Source of the DNA: Weizmannia acidilactici
GTDB lineage: Bacteria > Bacillota > Bacilli > Bacillales > Bacillaceae_C
Length of the DNA: 64,000 nucleotides
Direction of reading: 5' to 3'
NCBI RefSeq assembly: GCF_008974185.1
Contig: NZ_BKZP01000008.1
Location: 42,579 to 106,578 of the forward strand
The number at the start of each line of letters is the position of its first letter. Position 1 is the first letter of the stretch. Below the pieces are notes generated by a model. It saw only the letters and a program-made list of their open reading frames with translations, was not told the origin of the DNA and ran no database searches. Positions 1 to 8,942 of the stretch are shown here, piece by piece. The translations under genes and the position numbers were made by a program.

Positions 1-1
1 A

Positions 2-754
2 ATGAAAGCATTAAAAGAAAATTCGGCGGAAACACGGATCGAAAAGGCTGAACCTGCGGCGGAAACGGCGAAACGGACACCGGTTTCCGGCATGCGTAAA
101 GTGATTGCCGGCCGAATGCTCGACAGCCTGCAAAGCACAGCGCAGCTTACGATTACAATGAAAGCCGACGTAACAGAACTGGTTGCTTTGCAAAAACAAT
201 CAAAAGAAACGGTGGCTAAGCGTTACGGCGGCAAATTGACGATGACCGATTTTGTCGCGAGGGCCGTTATTCTGGCACTCAAGCAGCATCCGATTATGAA
301 CAGCGCGTACATTGATGATTCGATTGTCACCTATCCGGACGTTCATTTAGGCATTGCGGTTGCGCTTGAAAAAGGACTCGTTGTTCCGGCCATCCGCAAC
401 GCGGGAAGCAAAACGCTGATCGAGCTGTCAAAAGAAATAAAAGAAAAAGCACTAGCGGCACGGGAGGGAAAACTACTAACCGACGATTTGCAGGGTTCGA
501 CATTTACAATTTCAAGCCTCGGAGCAAGCGGCGTTGAATTTTTCACCCCAATTTTAAATCCTCCGGAAGCCGGCATTTTAGGCATCGGTGCGGTTTCGGA
601 CGAAGCTGTGTTTATTGGTGATACGGTAAAAAAAAGGAGCCGGTTGCCGCTCAGCCTGACGTTTGACCATCGCGCGCTCGACGGGGCGCCTGCAGCAGCC
701 TTTTTACAAACTGTAAAACAATATTTGGAAGAGCCGATTACGATGCTTTTGTGA
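2..754 (+). CDS. acoC: Acetoin dehydrogenase E2 (dihydrolipoyl acetyltransferase), 5'-truncated by window edge
   Basis: This is the C-terminal part of a 2-oxoacid-dehydrogenase-type E2 acyltransferase. In the acetoin complex E2 moves the acetyl group from lipoyl-lysine to CoA. The visible 250 residues hold a short linker and the whole catalytic domain, ending with the active-site motif FDHRALDG. The lipoyl domain normally found at the N-terminus lies outside the window, so the ATG at position 2 is probably internal. It is followed after 18 bp by a dihydrolipoamide dehydrogenase and then acoR, the acoABCL-acoR order of Bacillus subtilis. The aco assignment rests on this context, because E2 catalytic domains of pyruvate and branched-chain complexes look similar. 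Confidence 0.88.
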   Translation: MKALKENSAETRIEKAEPAAETAKRTPVSGMRKVIAGRMLDSLQSTAQLTITMKADVTELVALQKQSKETVAKRYGGKLTMTDFVARAVILALKQHPIMNSAYIDDSIVTYPDVHLGIAVALEKGLVVPAIRNAGSKTLIELSKEIKEKALAAREGKLLTDDLQGSTFTISSLGASGVEFFTPILNPPEAGILGIGAVSDEAVFIGDTVKKRSRLPLSLTFDHRALDGAPAAAFLQTVKQYLEEPITMLL

Positions 755-772
755 AGAAAGGAGGGAGAAAAA

Positions 773-2155
773 TTGGCAACGATCGCGATTATCGGCGGCG
801 GGCCAGCCGGGTACGTCGCCGCCATTACAGCGGCACAGCAGGGGGCAGGTGTCATATTGATTGAGCAGGCATCTTTAGGCGGCACCTGCTTAAATGAAGG
901 ATGCATACCGACCAAAACGCTTTTGGAAAGCGCCGGACGATACAGGGACATACAGCATGAAGAAACATTCGGCATCCGGTTAAACGGTCGGGATGTTACA
1001 GTTGACTGGACGGCAGTGCTTGACAGGAAAAATGCCATTGTTTCGCATCTTGTGCAGGGCGTTCAATACTTAATGAAGAAAAATAAGATTAAAGTGGTGC
1101 AGGGAAAGGCAGTCTTCCAATCGAGCTGCTCCGTTTTAGTGGAAACGTCGAACGGCACTGTTGAGATCGAAGCGGACCGGTTTATCATTGCAACGGGGTC
1201 GGAGCCAGCCGCGCTCCCGTTCGCCCCGTTTGACGGAAAATGGGTGATCGACAGCACGCAGGCTATGTCCCTGCCCGGGATTCCATCTTCCTTATTGATT
1301 GTCGGCGGCGGTGTAATCGGGTGCGAGTTCGCCAGCATTTACAGCCGGCTTGGCGTAAAGGTTTCAATCGTGGAAATGGCGGACCAGATTTTGCCGGGTG
1401 AAGATGCCGATATCGCGGCAATTTTAAAGGAACAGCTGGAAAAAGACGGGGTGAACATTTACAAGTCTGCAGCGGTGAAGGAATTGGATCCGGAAAAGAA
1501 TTGCGCTGTTGTAGAACATGCAGGTCAAAATGTTGAGATGTATGCGGATTACGCGCTTGTTTCCATCGGAAGAAAACCGAATACACAAGGCCTGGGGCTG
1601 GAAAACGCCGGTGTGGAGTATTCAAAAACTGGGATTATGGTGAACGAAAAAATGCAGACGACCCATCCGGATATTTATGCATGTGGAGATTGCATCGGCG
1701 GCATCCAGCTTGCCCATGTCGCCTTCCACGAAGGCAAAGTTGCCGCGTTAAATGCGTGCGGCATCGAAACTTCAGCCAATTACCGGGCCGTTCCACGCTG
1801 CATTTACACTTTTCCTGAAATTGCCGGCGTCGGCTTGACTGAAAAGCAGGCAAAAGAGATGTATGGTTCGGTCCGGATCGGCGAATTCCCGTTTTCGGCA
1901 AACGGAAAAGCGATGATTTCCGGGGAGCAGGCGGGAAAAGTCAAAGTCGTAATTGAACTGGAATATGAAGAAGTGGTCGGTTTGTCCATTGCGGGCCCGC
2001 ATGCAACGGAATTGATCGGGCAGGGGGCGCTGATGCTGAATGCGGAAATGACGGCCGATATGCTTGATCAGTATATTGTCGCCCACCCGACTGTTTCGGA
2101 AGCGATCCATGAAGCGTTGCTGAATGCAACAGGCCAGGCCGTGCATATATTATGA
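773..2155 (+). CDS. acoL: Dihydrolipoamide dehydrogenase (E3) of the acetoin dehydrogenase complex
   Basis: FAD-dependent disulfide oxidoreductase that reoxidises dihydrolipoamide on E2 with NAD+. The protein starts with an FAD-binding GGGPAG motif, followed by the redox disulfide GGTCLNEGCIPTK near residue 40, a second Rossmann motif GGGVIGCEFAS near 180, the FAD motif ACGDC near 303, and the dimer-interface His-Pro (AHPTVSEA) near the C-terminus. At 460 aa it is full length. The start is TTG at 773, chosen because AAAGGAGGG lies 6-7 bp upstream and the Rossmann fold begins immediately. It is the last gene of the aco operon and is followed by a strong terminator. Confidence 0.93.
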   Translation: MATIAIIGGGPAGYVAAITAAQQGAGVILIEQASLGGTCLNEGCIPTKTLLESAGRYRDIQHEETFGIRLNGRDVTVDWTAVLDRKNAIVSHLVQGVQYLMKKNKIKVVQGKAVFQSSCSVLVETSNGTVEIEADRFIIATGSEPAALPFAPFDGKWVIDSTQAMSLPGIPSSLLIVGGGVIGCEFASIYSRLGVKVSIVEMADQILPGEDADIAAILKEQLEKDGVNIYKSAAVKELDPEKNCAVVEHAGQNVEMYADYALVSIGRKPNTQGLGLENAGVEYSKTGIMVNEKMQTTHPDIYACGDCIGGIQLAHVAFHEGKVAALNACGIETSANYRAVPRCIYTFPEIAGVGLTEKQAKEMYGSVRIGEFPFSANGKAMISGEQAGKVKVVIELEYEEVVGLSIAGPHATELIGQGALMLNAEMTADMLDQYIVAHPTVSEAIHEALLNATGQAVHIL

Positions 2156-2185
2156 TTTCCCGGCAGTCGGAAAACTGCCGGGAAA
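2156..2185 (+). terminator. Rho-independent terminator of the aco operon
   Basis: A perfect 12-bp stem (TTTCCCGGCAGT / ACTGCCGGGAAA) with a 6-nt loop begins right after the acoL stop codon. A T-rich tract follows shortly downstream. It separates the sigma-54-driven aco operon from acoR. Confidence 0.85.
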
Positions 2186-2230
2186 TCTATTTCAATTTTT
2201 TTTATAAAAACGATTAGCCACTTTGTTATA

Positions 2231-2260
2231 TTGAAAACGCTTTCTAGATTCGTTTATAAT
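2231..2260 (+). promoter_or_regulatory. acoR promoter (sigma-A type) overlapped by a cre site
   Basis: TTGAAA (2231-2236) and TATAAT (2255-2260) are 18 bp apart. The CcpA box TGAAAACGCTTTCT (2232-2245) matches TGWAANCGNTNWCA at 13 of 14 positions and covers the -35 and spacer. CcpA repression of acoR is known in B. subtilis, and this placement would give direct repression by steric block. Confidence 0.82.
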
Positions 2261-2314
2261 AGAAAAGTAGTCACCACGAACTTCATTCCTGTTTCGAAAC
2301 ATTTCTATTATAAA
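2253..2314. repeat. 13-bp perfect inverted repeat flanking the acoR transcription start
   Basis: TTTATAATAGAAA (2253-2265, containing the -10 box) is repeated inverted as TTTCTATTATAAA at 2302-2314, just before the GGGAGGG ribosome binding site. The left arm is not transcribed from the proposed promoter, so this is more likely a DNA-level operator or mirrored promoter than an RNA hairpin. Confidence 0.6.
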
Positions 2315-2330
2315 TCGGGAGGGATGAAAG

Positions 2331-4163
2331 ATGGCGGTATGTTATTTGAATACTTGGAAACGGTTTGTACAGGAAGGAACATTGGATCCGGCCAGGCTGA
2401 ACAAAAGAATCGCAGAATCATGGTACCGTTGCAAAAAGCGGGATGTCAACCCTTATTTGCGGAAAGGGCAGCATATCCTGCCGGACTATAAACTTGCAAA
2501 AAAGCGGGAATTACATAAAGTATTTTTGGATACTATGGCAAAACACCTGAAGCAAATGGAGCATATGATTCGTGAAGCCGGGATGATGGCGCTGATCATC
2601 GACCCCGAAGGCTATGTATTGTCGATTTCAGGAAGCCTGAGAACGATCCATGAAGCCGAAAAAATTAATTTTGTCGAAGGCGTTTGCTGGACGGAAGAAC
2701 AGGTGGGGACAAACGCGATCGGAACGTCGCTGCAGACAGGCGAAGCCGTTATGGTCAATGGCACCGAGCACTTTTCGATTGCTTCCCACCAATGGAGCTG
2801 CGCTGCCGCACCGATTTACGACAGCCGCAAAAATTTATTGGGTGTGATTGATTTATCCTGCCCGTATGAACAGTCTCATCCTTTTATGCTCGGCATGGCT
2901 TCTTCATTGGCTTATGCCGTGGAACAGGAAACATTCCGTCTTGCCTCCCTCCGGCATGAAGTATTGGTCCAAAAGGCTGTTAAATTGGCGGAACAATATA
3001 CGGATCAGCCGTTTGTGATTGTGGATCAGGAAGGAAAAGCCGTTGCGGCAAGCCGGCCTGTCCGCGAAAAGGTGCCGGGTTATTTCGGGAGACCGCTTGA
3101 AGAAATCACCTCTAAAGCATTCACCATTTTAAAACAGTCTCCACTTTTGTCTTCCTATCAGGAAAAAATTGGTACATGTTTCTTACTATCGGAATATCCA
3201 AATCAGTTAATCCGTAAAAACCAAAAAGAAACATTCCATTTTCAAGGTGCAGCAGGCATTAATAAAAGTTTTCAAGATACATTACAAAAAACAAAGCTCG
3301 CGGCATTATCCGATACCACCTGTTTTATCACGGGGGAGACAGGCACTGGAAAAGAGCTTATTGCGAGCGCTATCCATGAAAACAGCAGGCGGAAAAACGG
3401 GCCGTTTGTTGCGGTCAATTGCGGCGCCATTCCCCGGGATTTAATGGAAAGCGAGTTTTTCGGCTATGCGGAAGGGGCTTTTACCGGCGCAAAAAAGCAC
3501 GGTTACAAAGGGAAATTTGAACAGGCAAACGGCGGTACGTTATTTTTGGATGAAGTGGCTGAACTGCCGTTTTCGATGCAGACGGCATTATTACGCGTAG
3601 TGCAGGAAAGAAAAGTGGTTCCGGTCGGCGCGGCGAAAGAAGTAGCTGTCGATGTCCGGATCGTGGCCGCCACCCACAGGGATTTGCCGAAGCTCGTGAA
3701 AGAAGGAAAGTTCCGCGAGGATTTATACTACCGCCTTTTTGTCTTTCCGATCCATGTGCCGCCCCTGAGGGAGAGAAAAGAAGACATCCCGGCACTCATA
3801 AGGTATTTATGCAAGCAGCGGAATTGGGATTTTGTTGTGCCGCGATTCGCCATGGAAAAGATGCTGGATTATGATTGGCCGGGCAATATCCGCGAACTTA
3901 TGAACGTTCTTGAAAATATGCAGTTGCTCAACATGGCAGGTGAGGAAGAAGTGGAGCGGTACGTCCGCAATTATTTTTCCGCCCAAAAAGGGTTGCCCGA
4001 AGCGGAAAAACAGGCACCGGAACTGAGCGCCAGGGAGAAAATCGAGCGCGATATGATCATTGAAACGTTAAAGCATACGAAAGGTAAAGCGGCAGCTGCG
4101 GCGAAATTACTGGACATTCCGCGCAGCACTTTTTACAGGAAACTGCGGAAATACGGCCTGTGA
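2331..4163 (+). CDS. acoR: Sigma-54-dependent activator of acetoin catabolism
   Basis: Activator of the aco operon, 610 aa. The N-terminal part (about residues 70-200) is GAF-like, the place where AcoR-type proteins sense the inducer. A sigma-54 AAA+ domain follows (about 320-540) with Walker A GETGTGKE, the sigma-54 contact loop EGAFTGAKK, Walker B GGTLFLDEV, and a VRIVAATHRDL sensor segment. A Fis-type HTH ends the protein (AAAAKLLDIPRSTFYRKLRKYGL region). There is no receiver domain, so control is by ligand rather than phosphorylation. ATG 2331 follows GGGAGGG at about 7 bp. Promoter and cre site are upstream, and the gene is directly downstream of acoL as in B. subtilis. Confidence 0.92.
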   Translation: MAVCYLNTWKRFVQEGTLDPARLNKRIAESWYRCKKRDVNPYLRKGQHILPDYKLAKKRELHKVFLDTMAKHLKQMEHMIREAGMMALIIDPEGYVLSISGSLRTIHEAEKINFVEGVCWTEEQVGTNAIGTSLQTGEAVMVNGTEHFSIASHQWSCAAAPIYDSRKNLLGVIDLSCPYEQSHPFMLGMASSLAYAVEQETFRLASLRHEVLVQKAVKLAEQYTDQPFVIVDQEGKAVAASRPVREKVPGYFGRPLEEITSKAFTILKQSPLLSSYQEKIGTCFLLSEYPNQLIRKNQKETFHFQGAAGINKSFQDTLQKTKLAALSDTTCFITGETGTGKELIASAIHENSRRKNGPFVAVNCGAIPRDLMESEFFGYAEGAFTGAKKHGYKGKFEQANGGTLFLDEVAELPFSMQTALLRVVQERKVVPVGAAKEVAVDVRIVAATHRDLPKLVKEGKFREDLYYRLFVFPIHVPPLRERKEDIPALIRYLCKQRNWDFVVPRFAMEKMLDYDWPGNIRELMNVLENMQLLNMAGEEEVERYVRNYFSAQKGLPEAEKQAPELSAREKIERDMIIETLKHTKGKAAAAAKLLDIPRSTFYRKLRKYGL

Positions 4164-4533
4164 TAAGGGTTTGACGCCCCGTTTCAGGGGGTAGAAACAT
4201 ATATAGTGAAGAAACCGGGTGATTCAGTTGCTTGATGTATGATATAGAAAGAGATCAAAGGTATACGTATTTTGAGTTTTTTATAAAAAATTGCATTGCT
4301 TTTATATTACTGCAGGCGAATTTAAGGTGGAAACCGCGAAACATAGAATAAAAGAACTTCCGCTGGCGCCTGACCGATTTTTGCTGGATGCTATTGATTA
4401 TGGTTCGTTTCGATTCGTCGGACCTAAAGTTTCAGGGACCGTCTATTGCGGAACACTAAGGCAGTATATTTGAAAAATTATAAAAATCATTTGCCGATTT
4501 TCTCCTGAAAAGGTATTCTAAATGTGAGGAGGG
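4164..4533. other. Intergenic stretch without a supported gene
   Basis: 370 bp between acoR and the MBL-fold gene. It holds a C-rich/G-rich pair just after acoR (CCCC...GGGGG around 4176-4191) that could form a weak hairpin, and one 60-codon open frame (4291-4473) without a ribosome binding site or recognisable sequence. I see no convincing gene here. Confidence 0.5.
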
Positions 4534-5520
4534 ATGGATTTGGCAAATTTTGCAGAGAAAACGGAAAGATGTGCCGGGGATAGATTAACGAAAGTGGCAG
4601 AAAATGTCTACAAGCTGGTTGTCCGTTTTCCGTTTGGTATGCGGGCGGTCAATTGTTATCTGTTTAAAGGGGAAAAAGGATATACCGTTGTCGATACAGG
4701 GGATTACCATGAAGGCGCAATGAACACCTGGGAAGCGTTGCTTGAACCTGGCTTCCCGCTTGAAAAACTTGTATTGACCCATGCGCATCCCGATCATCTC
4801 GGGCTTGCGAAGTGGCTAAAAGAACAGTATCATGTGCCCATTTTCATGTCGGATTTAAGCTGGCAGGTGGTGCAGGAAACAAAAGCGCGGTTTACAGCTT
4901 CGCATGATAAGTATGACCATATTTTACAAAAACACGGCGGGCCTGCCTTGCCGAAGCGGAATTACGCAAGGGAAATCCCGAAATACGACTTTGAGCCGGA
5001 TGGACTTTTTACGAATCGTGAAATGATTTTCTTAGGGGACGATGAATATGAAACGATTTGGACGCCGGGCCATGCACCGGACCATTTTTGTTTTTACAAC
5101 CGCGAAAAGAAAATCATGGTGCTCGGGGACCATGTATTAAAAGACCTGTCTCCGATTGTGGCGGCATGGTCGGAAAAAGATGAGAATCCGTTACAAGATT
5201 ATTTTGACTCCTTGGACCGGATCAAAGACTTGCCGGCAAATGTCGCACTGCCGGGGCACGGCGGTTTGATTGGCGATGTAAAGGAGCGGGCGGAAAGTAT
5301 CCGTATGCGCCATGAGCACCGGTTGGATCAAATTCTGGAGTCGCTGGAAACGGGCCGGAAAACAGCTGCCCAAATCTGCCGCGAAGTCTATGGCGACGTC
5401 GGGATCAAAAAATTTTTTTCACCGTTTATGGCAACGGTTACAAGATGCATCTATCTTGAATCGGCCGGGAAAATTTCCAGTGAGATGGTTGGCGGGAATA
5501 TTTTTTATTTTATCCGGTAG
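4534..5520 (+). CDS. MBL-fold metallo-hydrolase
   Basis: Metallo-beta-lactamase-fold hydrolase of 328 aa. The metal-binding motif THAHPDHLG (HxHxDH) lies near residue 85, followed by GHAPDHF near 188, GDHVL near 208 and PGHGG near 244, so all usual ligand positions of a two-metal site are present. The C-terminal part has a winged-helix-like segment, as in the LACTB2-like/YobT-like group. ATG 4534 follows GAGGAGGG. The substrate cannot be read from the sequence; members of this group act on thioesters, lactones or nucleic acids. It stands alone between acoR and the threonine aldolase gene. Confidence 0.82.
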   Translation: MDLANFAEKTERCAGDRLTKVAENVYKLVVRFPFGMRAVNCYLFKGEKGYTVVDTGDYHEGAMNTWEALLEPGFPLEKLVLTHAHPDHLGLAKWLKEQYHVPIFMSDLSWQVVQETKARFTASHDKYDHILQKHGGPALPKRNYAREIPKYDFEPDGLFTNREMIFLGDDEYETIWTPGHAPDHFCFYNREKKIMVLGDHVLKDLSPIVAAWSEKDENPLQDYFDSLDRIKDLPANVALPGHGGLIGDVKERAESIRMRHEHRLDQILESLETGRKTAAQICREVYGDVGIKKFFSPFMATVTRCIYLESAGKISSEMVGGNIFYFIR

Positions 5521-5658
5521 TAGTTTTTCAAATGGTCTGCTTTGGAATCCGCTGCAATGGATTTTAAAGCAGATTATTTTTTTACAGTTTGACAAGAAAT
5601 CAAAAAATTGCTGCTATAATTGACTTAATAGATTTTAAAAGAATTTGGAGTTGATCGC

Positions 5659-6699
5659 ATGTACAGTTTCAAAAATGATTACAGCGAAGGGGCACATCCC
5701 CGTATTTTGAAAGCGTTAATGAAAACAAATTTTGAACAGGAAGCCGGATACGGGGAAGACCGGTATTCACAGCAGGCGGTTGAACTGCTGAAGAATAGGC
5801 TTGGGCGCAATGATGTGGATATTCACCTATTATCGGGTGGGACGCAAACCAACCTGACGGCCATTTCTTCATTCCTAAAGCCCCACGAAGCGGCGATTGC
5901 AGCTGAAACCGGCCATATTTTTACCCACGAAACAGGTGCGATCGAAGCAACTGGCCATAAAGTTGTTGCAATGAAAACGGCCGATGGGAAATTGACCCCT
6001 GCCCATATCCAGCAAATTCTCGACGGTCATCCCGACGAACATATGGTAAAACCAAAGCTTGTATACATATCAGAATCAACCGAAATCGGTTCAGTTTATC
6101 ATAAGCGAGAACTTGAGGAATTGAGCGTTTTTTGCAAAGAGCATGATTTGCTCTTGTATATGGACGGGGCAAGGCTGGGATCGGCATTATGCGCGGACGG
6201 CAGTGATTTAAGGCTTGAAGAGATTCCCGATCTTGTTGATGCTTTTTACATTGGCGGAACAAAAAACGGCGCGTTGCTCGGTGAAGCATTGGTGATTTGC
6301 AATGATGTACTGAAAGCAGACTTCCGTTATTTGATGAAGCAAAGAGGAGCGCTGCTGGCAAAAGGGAGGCTGATTGGAATCCAGTTTGTGGAGCTTTTCC
6401 GGGACAATCTTTTTTTTGAACTGGCCATGCAAGCGAATCAAAAGGCGGCCTTGCTTCGGGAAGGAATCAGTGAAGCGGGTTTTGAATTTCTTACTGATTC
6501 CCCTACCAACCAGATTTTTCCGATCTTTCCGAACGCGCTGATCGCTGAGCTTGAGAAGAAATATGCGTTTCTGGTATGGGAAAAAGTTGATGGCGGGCAT
6601 TCCGCCATCCGGCTTGTTACTTCATGGGCGGCGAAAGAGGATATGGTGCGGGCTTTTATTGCAGACGTAAAGACTAACAGGGTACCGGGAAAAGCGTAA
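5659..6699 (+). CDS. ltaE: Low-specificity L-threonine aldolase (PLP enzyme)
   Basis: PLP-dependent enzyme that cleaves L-threonine or L-allo-threonine to glycine and acetaldehyde. The 346-aa length is typical of the family. Visible motifs are YSEGAHP at the N-terminus, LSGGTQTN (phosphate-binding region), LYMDGARLGSAL near 170 with the PLP-contacting Asp, and YIGGTKNGAL near 200 with the Schiff-base lysine. ATG 5659 is preceded by a TTGGAG ribosome binding site. A TTGACA (5589) and TATAAT (5615) pair lies upstream, but their 20-bp spacing is long for a sigma-A promoter. Acetaldehyde and glycine metabolism would fit near aco, but the genes are not in one operon. Confidence 0.88.
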   Translation: MYSFKNDYSEGAHPRILKALMKTNFEQEAGYGEDRYSQQAVELLKNRLGRNDVDIHLLSGGTQTNLTAISSFLKPHEAAIAAETGHIFTHETGAIEATGHKVVAMKTADGKLTPAHIQQILDGHPDEHMVKPKLVYISESTEIGSVYHKRELEELSVFCKEHDLLLYMDGARLGSALCADGSDLRLEEIPDLVDAFYIGGTKNGALLGEALVICNDVLKADFRYLMKQRGALLAKGRLIGIQFVELFRDNLFFELAMQANQKAALLREGISEAGFEFLTDSPTNQIFPIFPNALIAELEKKYAFLVWEKVDGGHSAIRLVTSWAAKEDMVRAFIADVKTNRVPGKA

Positions 6700-6998
6700 T
6701 CATCCGAATGTGAATAAAAACGCCAGTGGGCTAAACACCGGAGGAAAAGGCAACATATAGTGCAGAGCAGCGCATGAATGAAAACTGTTTTTAAGTAATC
6801 CGCTTCAATTACAGCCACTACCATGGCATATGAAGTGGACGATTTTTTCCGTCCAACAGCATGAATACGCCATCCCCGGTCTGTAAGGGGTCGCTGTCCG
6901 ATCGTATGTTTCATATCTCGCCAGTTTTTATTATACCGGATATATGTGATAATAGAACGTATGTTTGTGCGTGAGGTACTTCAAAAAAATAAGCGGAA
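6700..6998. other. Intergenic stretch with one doubtful small minus-strand ORF
   Basis: About 300 bp between convergent genes. A minus-strand frame opens at 6914 (MKHTIGQRPLTDRGW...) with a TATAAT just upstream on that strand, but it has only a weak ribosome binding site, runs into the ltaE gene, and resembles nothing I know. At 6943-6959 the sequence TATGTGATAATAGAACG resembles the Ter-like core found at 13.3 kb (13 of 17 positions against the second copy), in the same orientation. Confidence 0.35.
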
Positions 6999-7514
6999 TC
7001 ATGAGGAGAAATCTGATTCCGTTTTTTCGTATGCCTGTTTTGTCCGTTCGTCAAAGCAAACCATCCAAACTTCCTGGACGCGTTCGGATGTTTCAAGGAA
7101 CCGATGGATTGTACGGACAGCGATCTTGGCGGCCTGATCGAGCGGGAACTGGTAAACGCCGGTACTGATGGAAGGGAATGCAACGGTTCGGCATCCGTGC
7201 AATTCCGCCAGTTTCAGGCTGTTTTTGTAACTGTTTTCCAGCAATTCGGCTTCACGATGGTCGCCTCCCTGCCATACCGGACCCGGTGTATGGATTACGT
7301 ATTTTGCCGGCAGCCGATAGCCCTTTGTAATTTTTGCTTCTCCGGTTGGGCAGCCGTTCAATTTCCGGCATTCTTCCAACAGTTCAGGCCCTGCTGCCCG
7401 ATGGATTGCCCCATCAACACCCCCTCCGCCGAGCAATGTCGTGTTTGCCGCATTAACAATCGCATCTGCAGCAACCGTCGTAATATCGCCAAGCATTATT
7501 TGAAAAGATTTCAT
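6999..7514 (-). CDS. Macro-domain ADP-ribose / O-acetyl-ADP-ribose hydrolase
   Basis: A single macro domain of 171 aa. It binds ADP-ribose and usually removes the acetyl group of O-acetyl-ADP-ribose or reverses ADP-ribosylation. The family signature is clear: [23 protein letters not shown] near the N-terminus (catalytic Asn/Asp loop) and [11 protein letters not shown] near residue 114 (phosphate loop). This is the YmdB/MacroD-like pattern. The start at 7514 follows GGGAGGTCGG on the coding strand. It is a lone gene, convergent with ltaE and divergent from sspH. Confidence 0.9.
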   Translation of the reverse strand: MKSFQIMLGDITTVAADAIVNAANTTLLGGGGVDGAIHRAAGPELLEECRKLNGCPTGEAKITKGYRLPAKYVIHTPGPVWQGGDHREAELLENSYKNSLKLAELHGCRTVAFPSISTGVYQFPLDQAAKIAVRTIHRFLETSERVQEVWMVCFDERTKQAYEKTESDFSS

Positions 7515-7650
7515 TTGCCGACCTCCCCGTGTCTTCCTTGTACTATTTTACCACAGGCAAGGGGAACACACCTTTTCCAAAATAACCGGTATAGTAAAAA
7601 ACGTTTACATCCATACTTTTATTGTAAAAATACAACGGGAGGCACCTTAT

Positions 7651-7830
7651 ATGGACATACAACGCGCGCAAGAAATTATGAATTCTTCGGAGATGGTGAA
7701 TGTTACCTTGAATGGCGAGAGAATTTATATTGAACATGTCGACCGGCAGAAAGGGACAGCAACCGTCCATCTACTCGATAAACCGGATGAAAAGATGAGT
7801 GTATCCGTAACCAATTTGCTTGAACATTAA
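7651..7830 (+). CDS. sspH: Small acid-soluble spore protein H type
   Basis: A 59-aa protein starting MDIQRAQEIMNSS and containing NVTLNGERIYIEHVD, the pattern of the SspH minor SASP family. Spore SASPs are made in the forespore. It is too short for a 60-aa ORF cut-off. The start at 7651 follows CGGGAGG. It forms its own unit with an immediate terminator, and any forespore promoter lies in the 130 bp shared with the divergent macro-domain gene. Confidence 0.9.
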   Translation: MDIQRAQEIMNSSEMVNVTLNGERIYIEHVDRQKGTATVHLLDKPDEKMSVSVTNLLEH

Positions 7831-7859
7831 AAACGCCGCTCAAAATAGCGGCGTTTTTT
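7831..7859 (+). terminator. Terminator of sspH
   Basis: A perfect 10-bp stem (AAACGCCGCT / AGCGGCGTTT) with a 6-nt loop and T-run begins right after the sspH stop. Confidence 0.88.
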
Positions 7860-7988
7860 CTGAAAAAAATCAGCTTGACACAAAAAAATCAAACATTTAG
7901 AATTTTAAGTACGGATTGGTCGCCATGATAGAAAGCCAGTTTACAAATCACTGAATGGCTTTCAATTTTTCGCAAAGGGGTTTGGGAA

Positions 7989-8272
7989 ATGGATATCGGA
8001 AACTGAACAAGCGTGATGGGCGTGGCGTCAGGACTCGGCGAAGCAACGGTAAGAAGGATTGCCGCAAGTGGCGTGAAGGCATATATTTTGGACCTTCAGA
8101 AAGAAAAAGGAGAGAAGCTCGCAGAAGAACTGGGGGATCAAGTTCGCTTTATCCAAGCAAATGTGGCCGATGAGGAAAGTGTGCACGCCACCTTGGAACG
8201 AATTGAAAGCGTTAACATTTTAGTAAACTGTGCCGGGAGCGGCGAAGCCAAAAAACTTGATTTCTCTGGGAT
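7989..8272 (+). pseudogene. Short-chain dehydrogenase remnant (3-hydroxyacyl-CoA dehydrogenase type)
   Basis: N-terminal half of a Rossmann SDR. The reading frame from ATG 7989 has an in-frame TGA at 8004-8006, then continues with GVASGLGEATVRR (cofactor glycine motif), an acidic residue after the second strand (ILDL), and VNILVNCAGSGE (NAG-like motif). Homology stops near residue 90, before the catalytic Ser-Tyr-Lys, where the sequence switches abruptly to thiolase at about 8272. Other family members are about 255 aa. The glycine pattern GVASGLG resembles 3-hydroxyacyl-CoA dehydrogenase type 2 SDRs, which would suit the CoA-linked neighbours. It is non-functional by nonsense mutation and deletion. 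Confidence 0.85.
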
Positions 8273-8908
8273 GCCACCGGCGCGCACTGCAGGCGCAAAA
8301 AGAAGGCCGTTTCAACCGTGAGATCATGCCCGCTTGAGGTCGTTTTACCGGGCGGTATGAATACGATCGTGGATAAAGACGAAGGGCCACGGGAAGATAC
8401 ATCGTTAGAAAAACTGTCAGGATTGAAGCCGGCGTTTAAAGAAGCCGGAAATATTACGGCTGGAAATTCGAGCCAAATCGGCGACGGCGCAGCGGCGATT
8501 TTGCTGATGTCGCGCGAAAAAGCGGATGACCTTGGCCTGAAACCCCGGTTCAGGGTGGTAGCACGTTCTGTTGTCGGGTCTGATCTGACATTGATGCAGA
8601 CGGACCCGACCGAAAAAGTGCTGAAAAAAGCGGGACTTACGATCCAGGATATTGATGTGTTTGAAGTGAATGAGGCTTTTGCTTCCGTACCCCTTCCCTG
8701 ACTGGCCGAAACTGACGCTGATGCTAAGAAGCTGAATCCGAATGGGGGTGCGATCATGCTTTGGCATCTGCTTGGCGCAAGCGGGGCCAGGCTGATGACA
8801 AATTGATGGATGCTTGAATTGGAGAGGACAGGCGACAGATATGGCCTGCAGACGATGTGCGAAGGGCATGGAATGGCAAATGTCACCATAATTGAAAGAT
8901 TGGATTAA
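8273..8908 (+). pseudogene. Thiolase (acetyl-CoA C-acyltransferase) remnant
   Basis: C-terminal two thirds of a thiolase, broken several times. It opens with HRRALQAQKEGRFNREIMP, shifts frame by one near 8330, then runs DKDEGPREDTSLEKL, GNSSQIGDGAAAILL and DIDVFEVNEAFA. It meets TGA at 8699-8701 and a second TGA near 8803, and ends with YGLQTMCEGHGMANVTIIERLD at 8908. The N-terminal active-site Cys region is missing, and the GHPLGxSG motif has become WHLLGASG. The fusion point with the SDR remnant at about 8272 implies one deletion that removed the end of one gene and the start of the next. Confidence 0.9.
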
Positions 8909-8942
8909 AGGTGCTTTTTTCTCATTGAGAGGAGGAAGTTGT

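Noticed and set aside
343..1038. 231-codon minus-strand ORF opposite acoC/acoL
   Set aside because: Shadow frame of two well-supported genes; no ribosome binding site and no recognisable motif.
4291..4473. 60-codon plus-strand ORF after acoR
   Set aside because: No ribosome binding site, no recognisable family and unlikely composition; kept only as a note in the intergenic entry.
5589..5620. TTGACA/TATAAT pair before ltaE as a firm promoter
   Set aside because: The spacing of 20 bp is outside the usual 16-18 bp; mentioned in the gene entry only.
7104..7733. 209-codon plus-strand ORF opposite the macro-domain gene
   Set aside because: Antisense shadow; the minus-strand frame has clear macro motifs, and the end overlaps sspH in a different frame.
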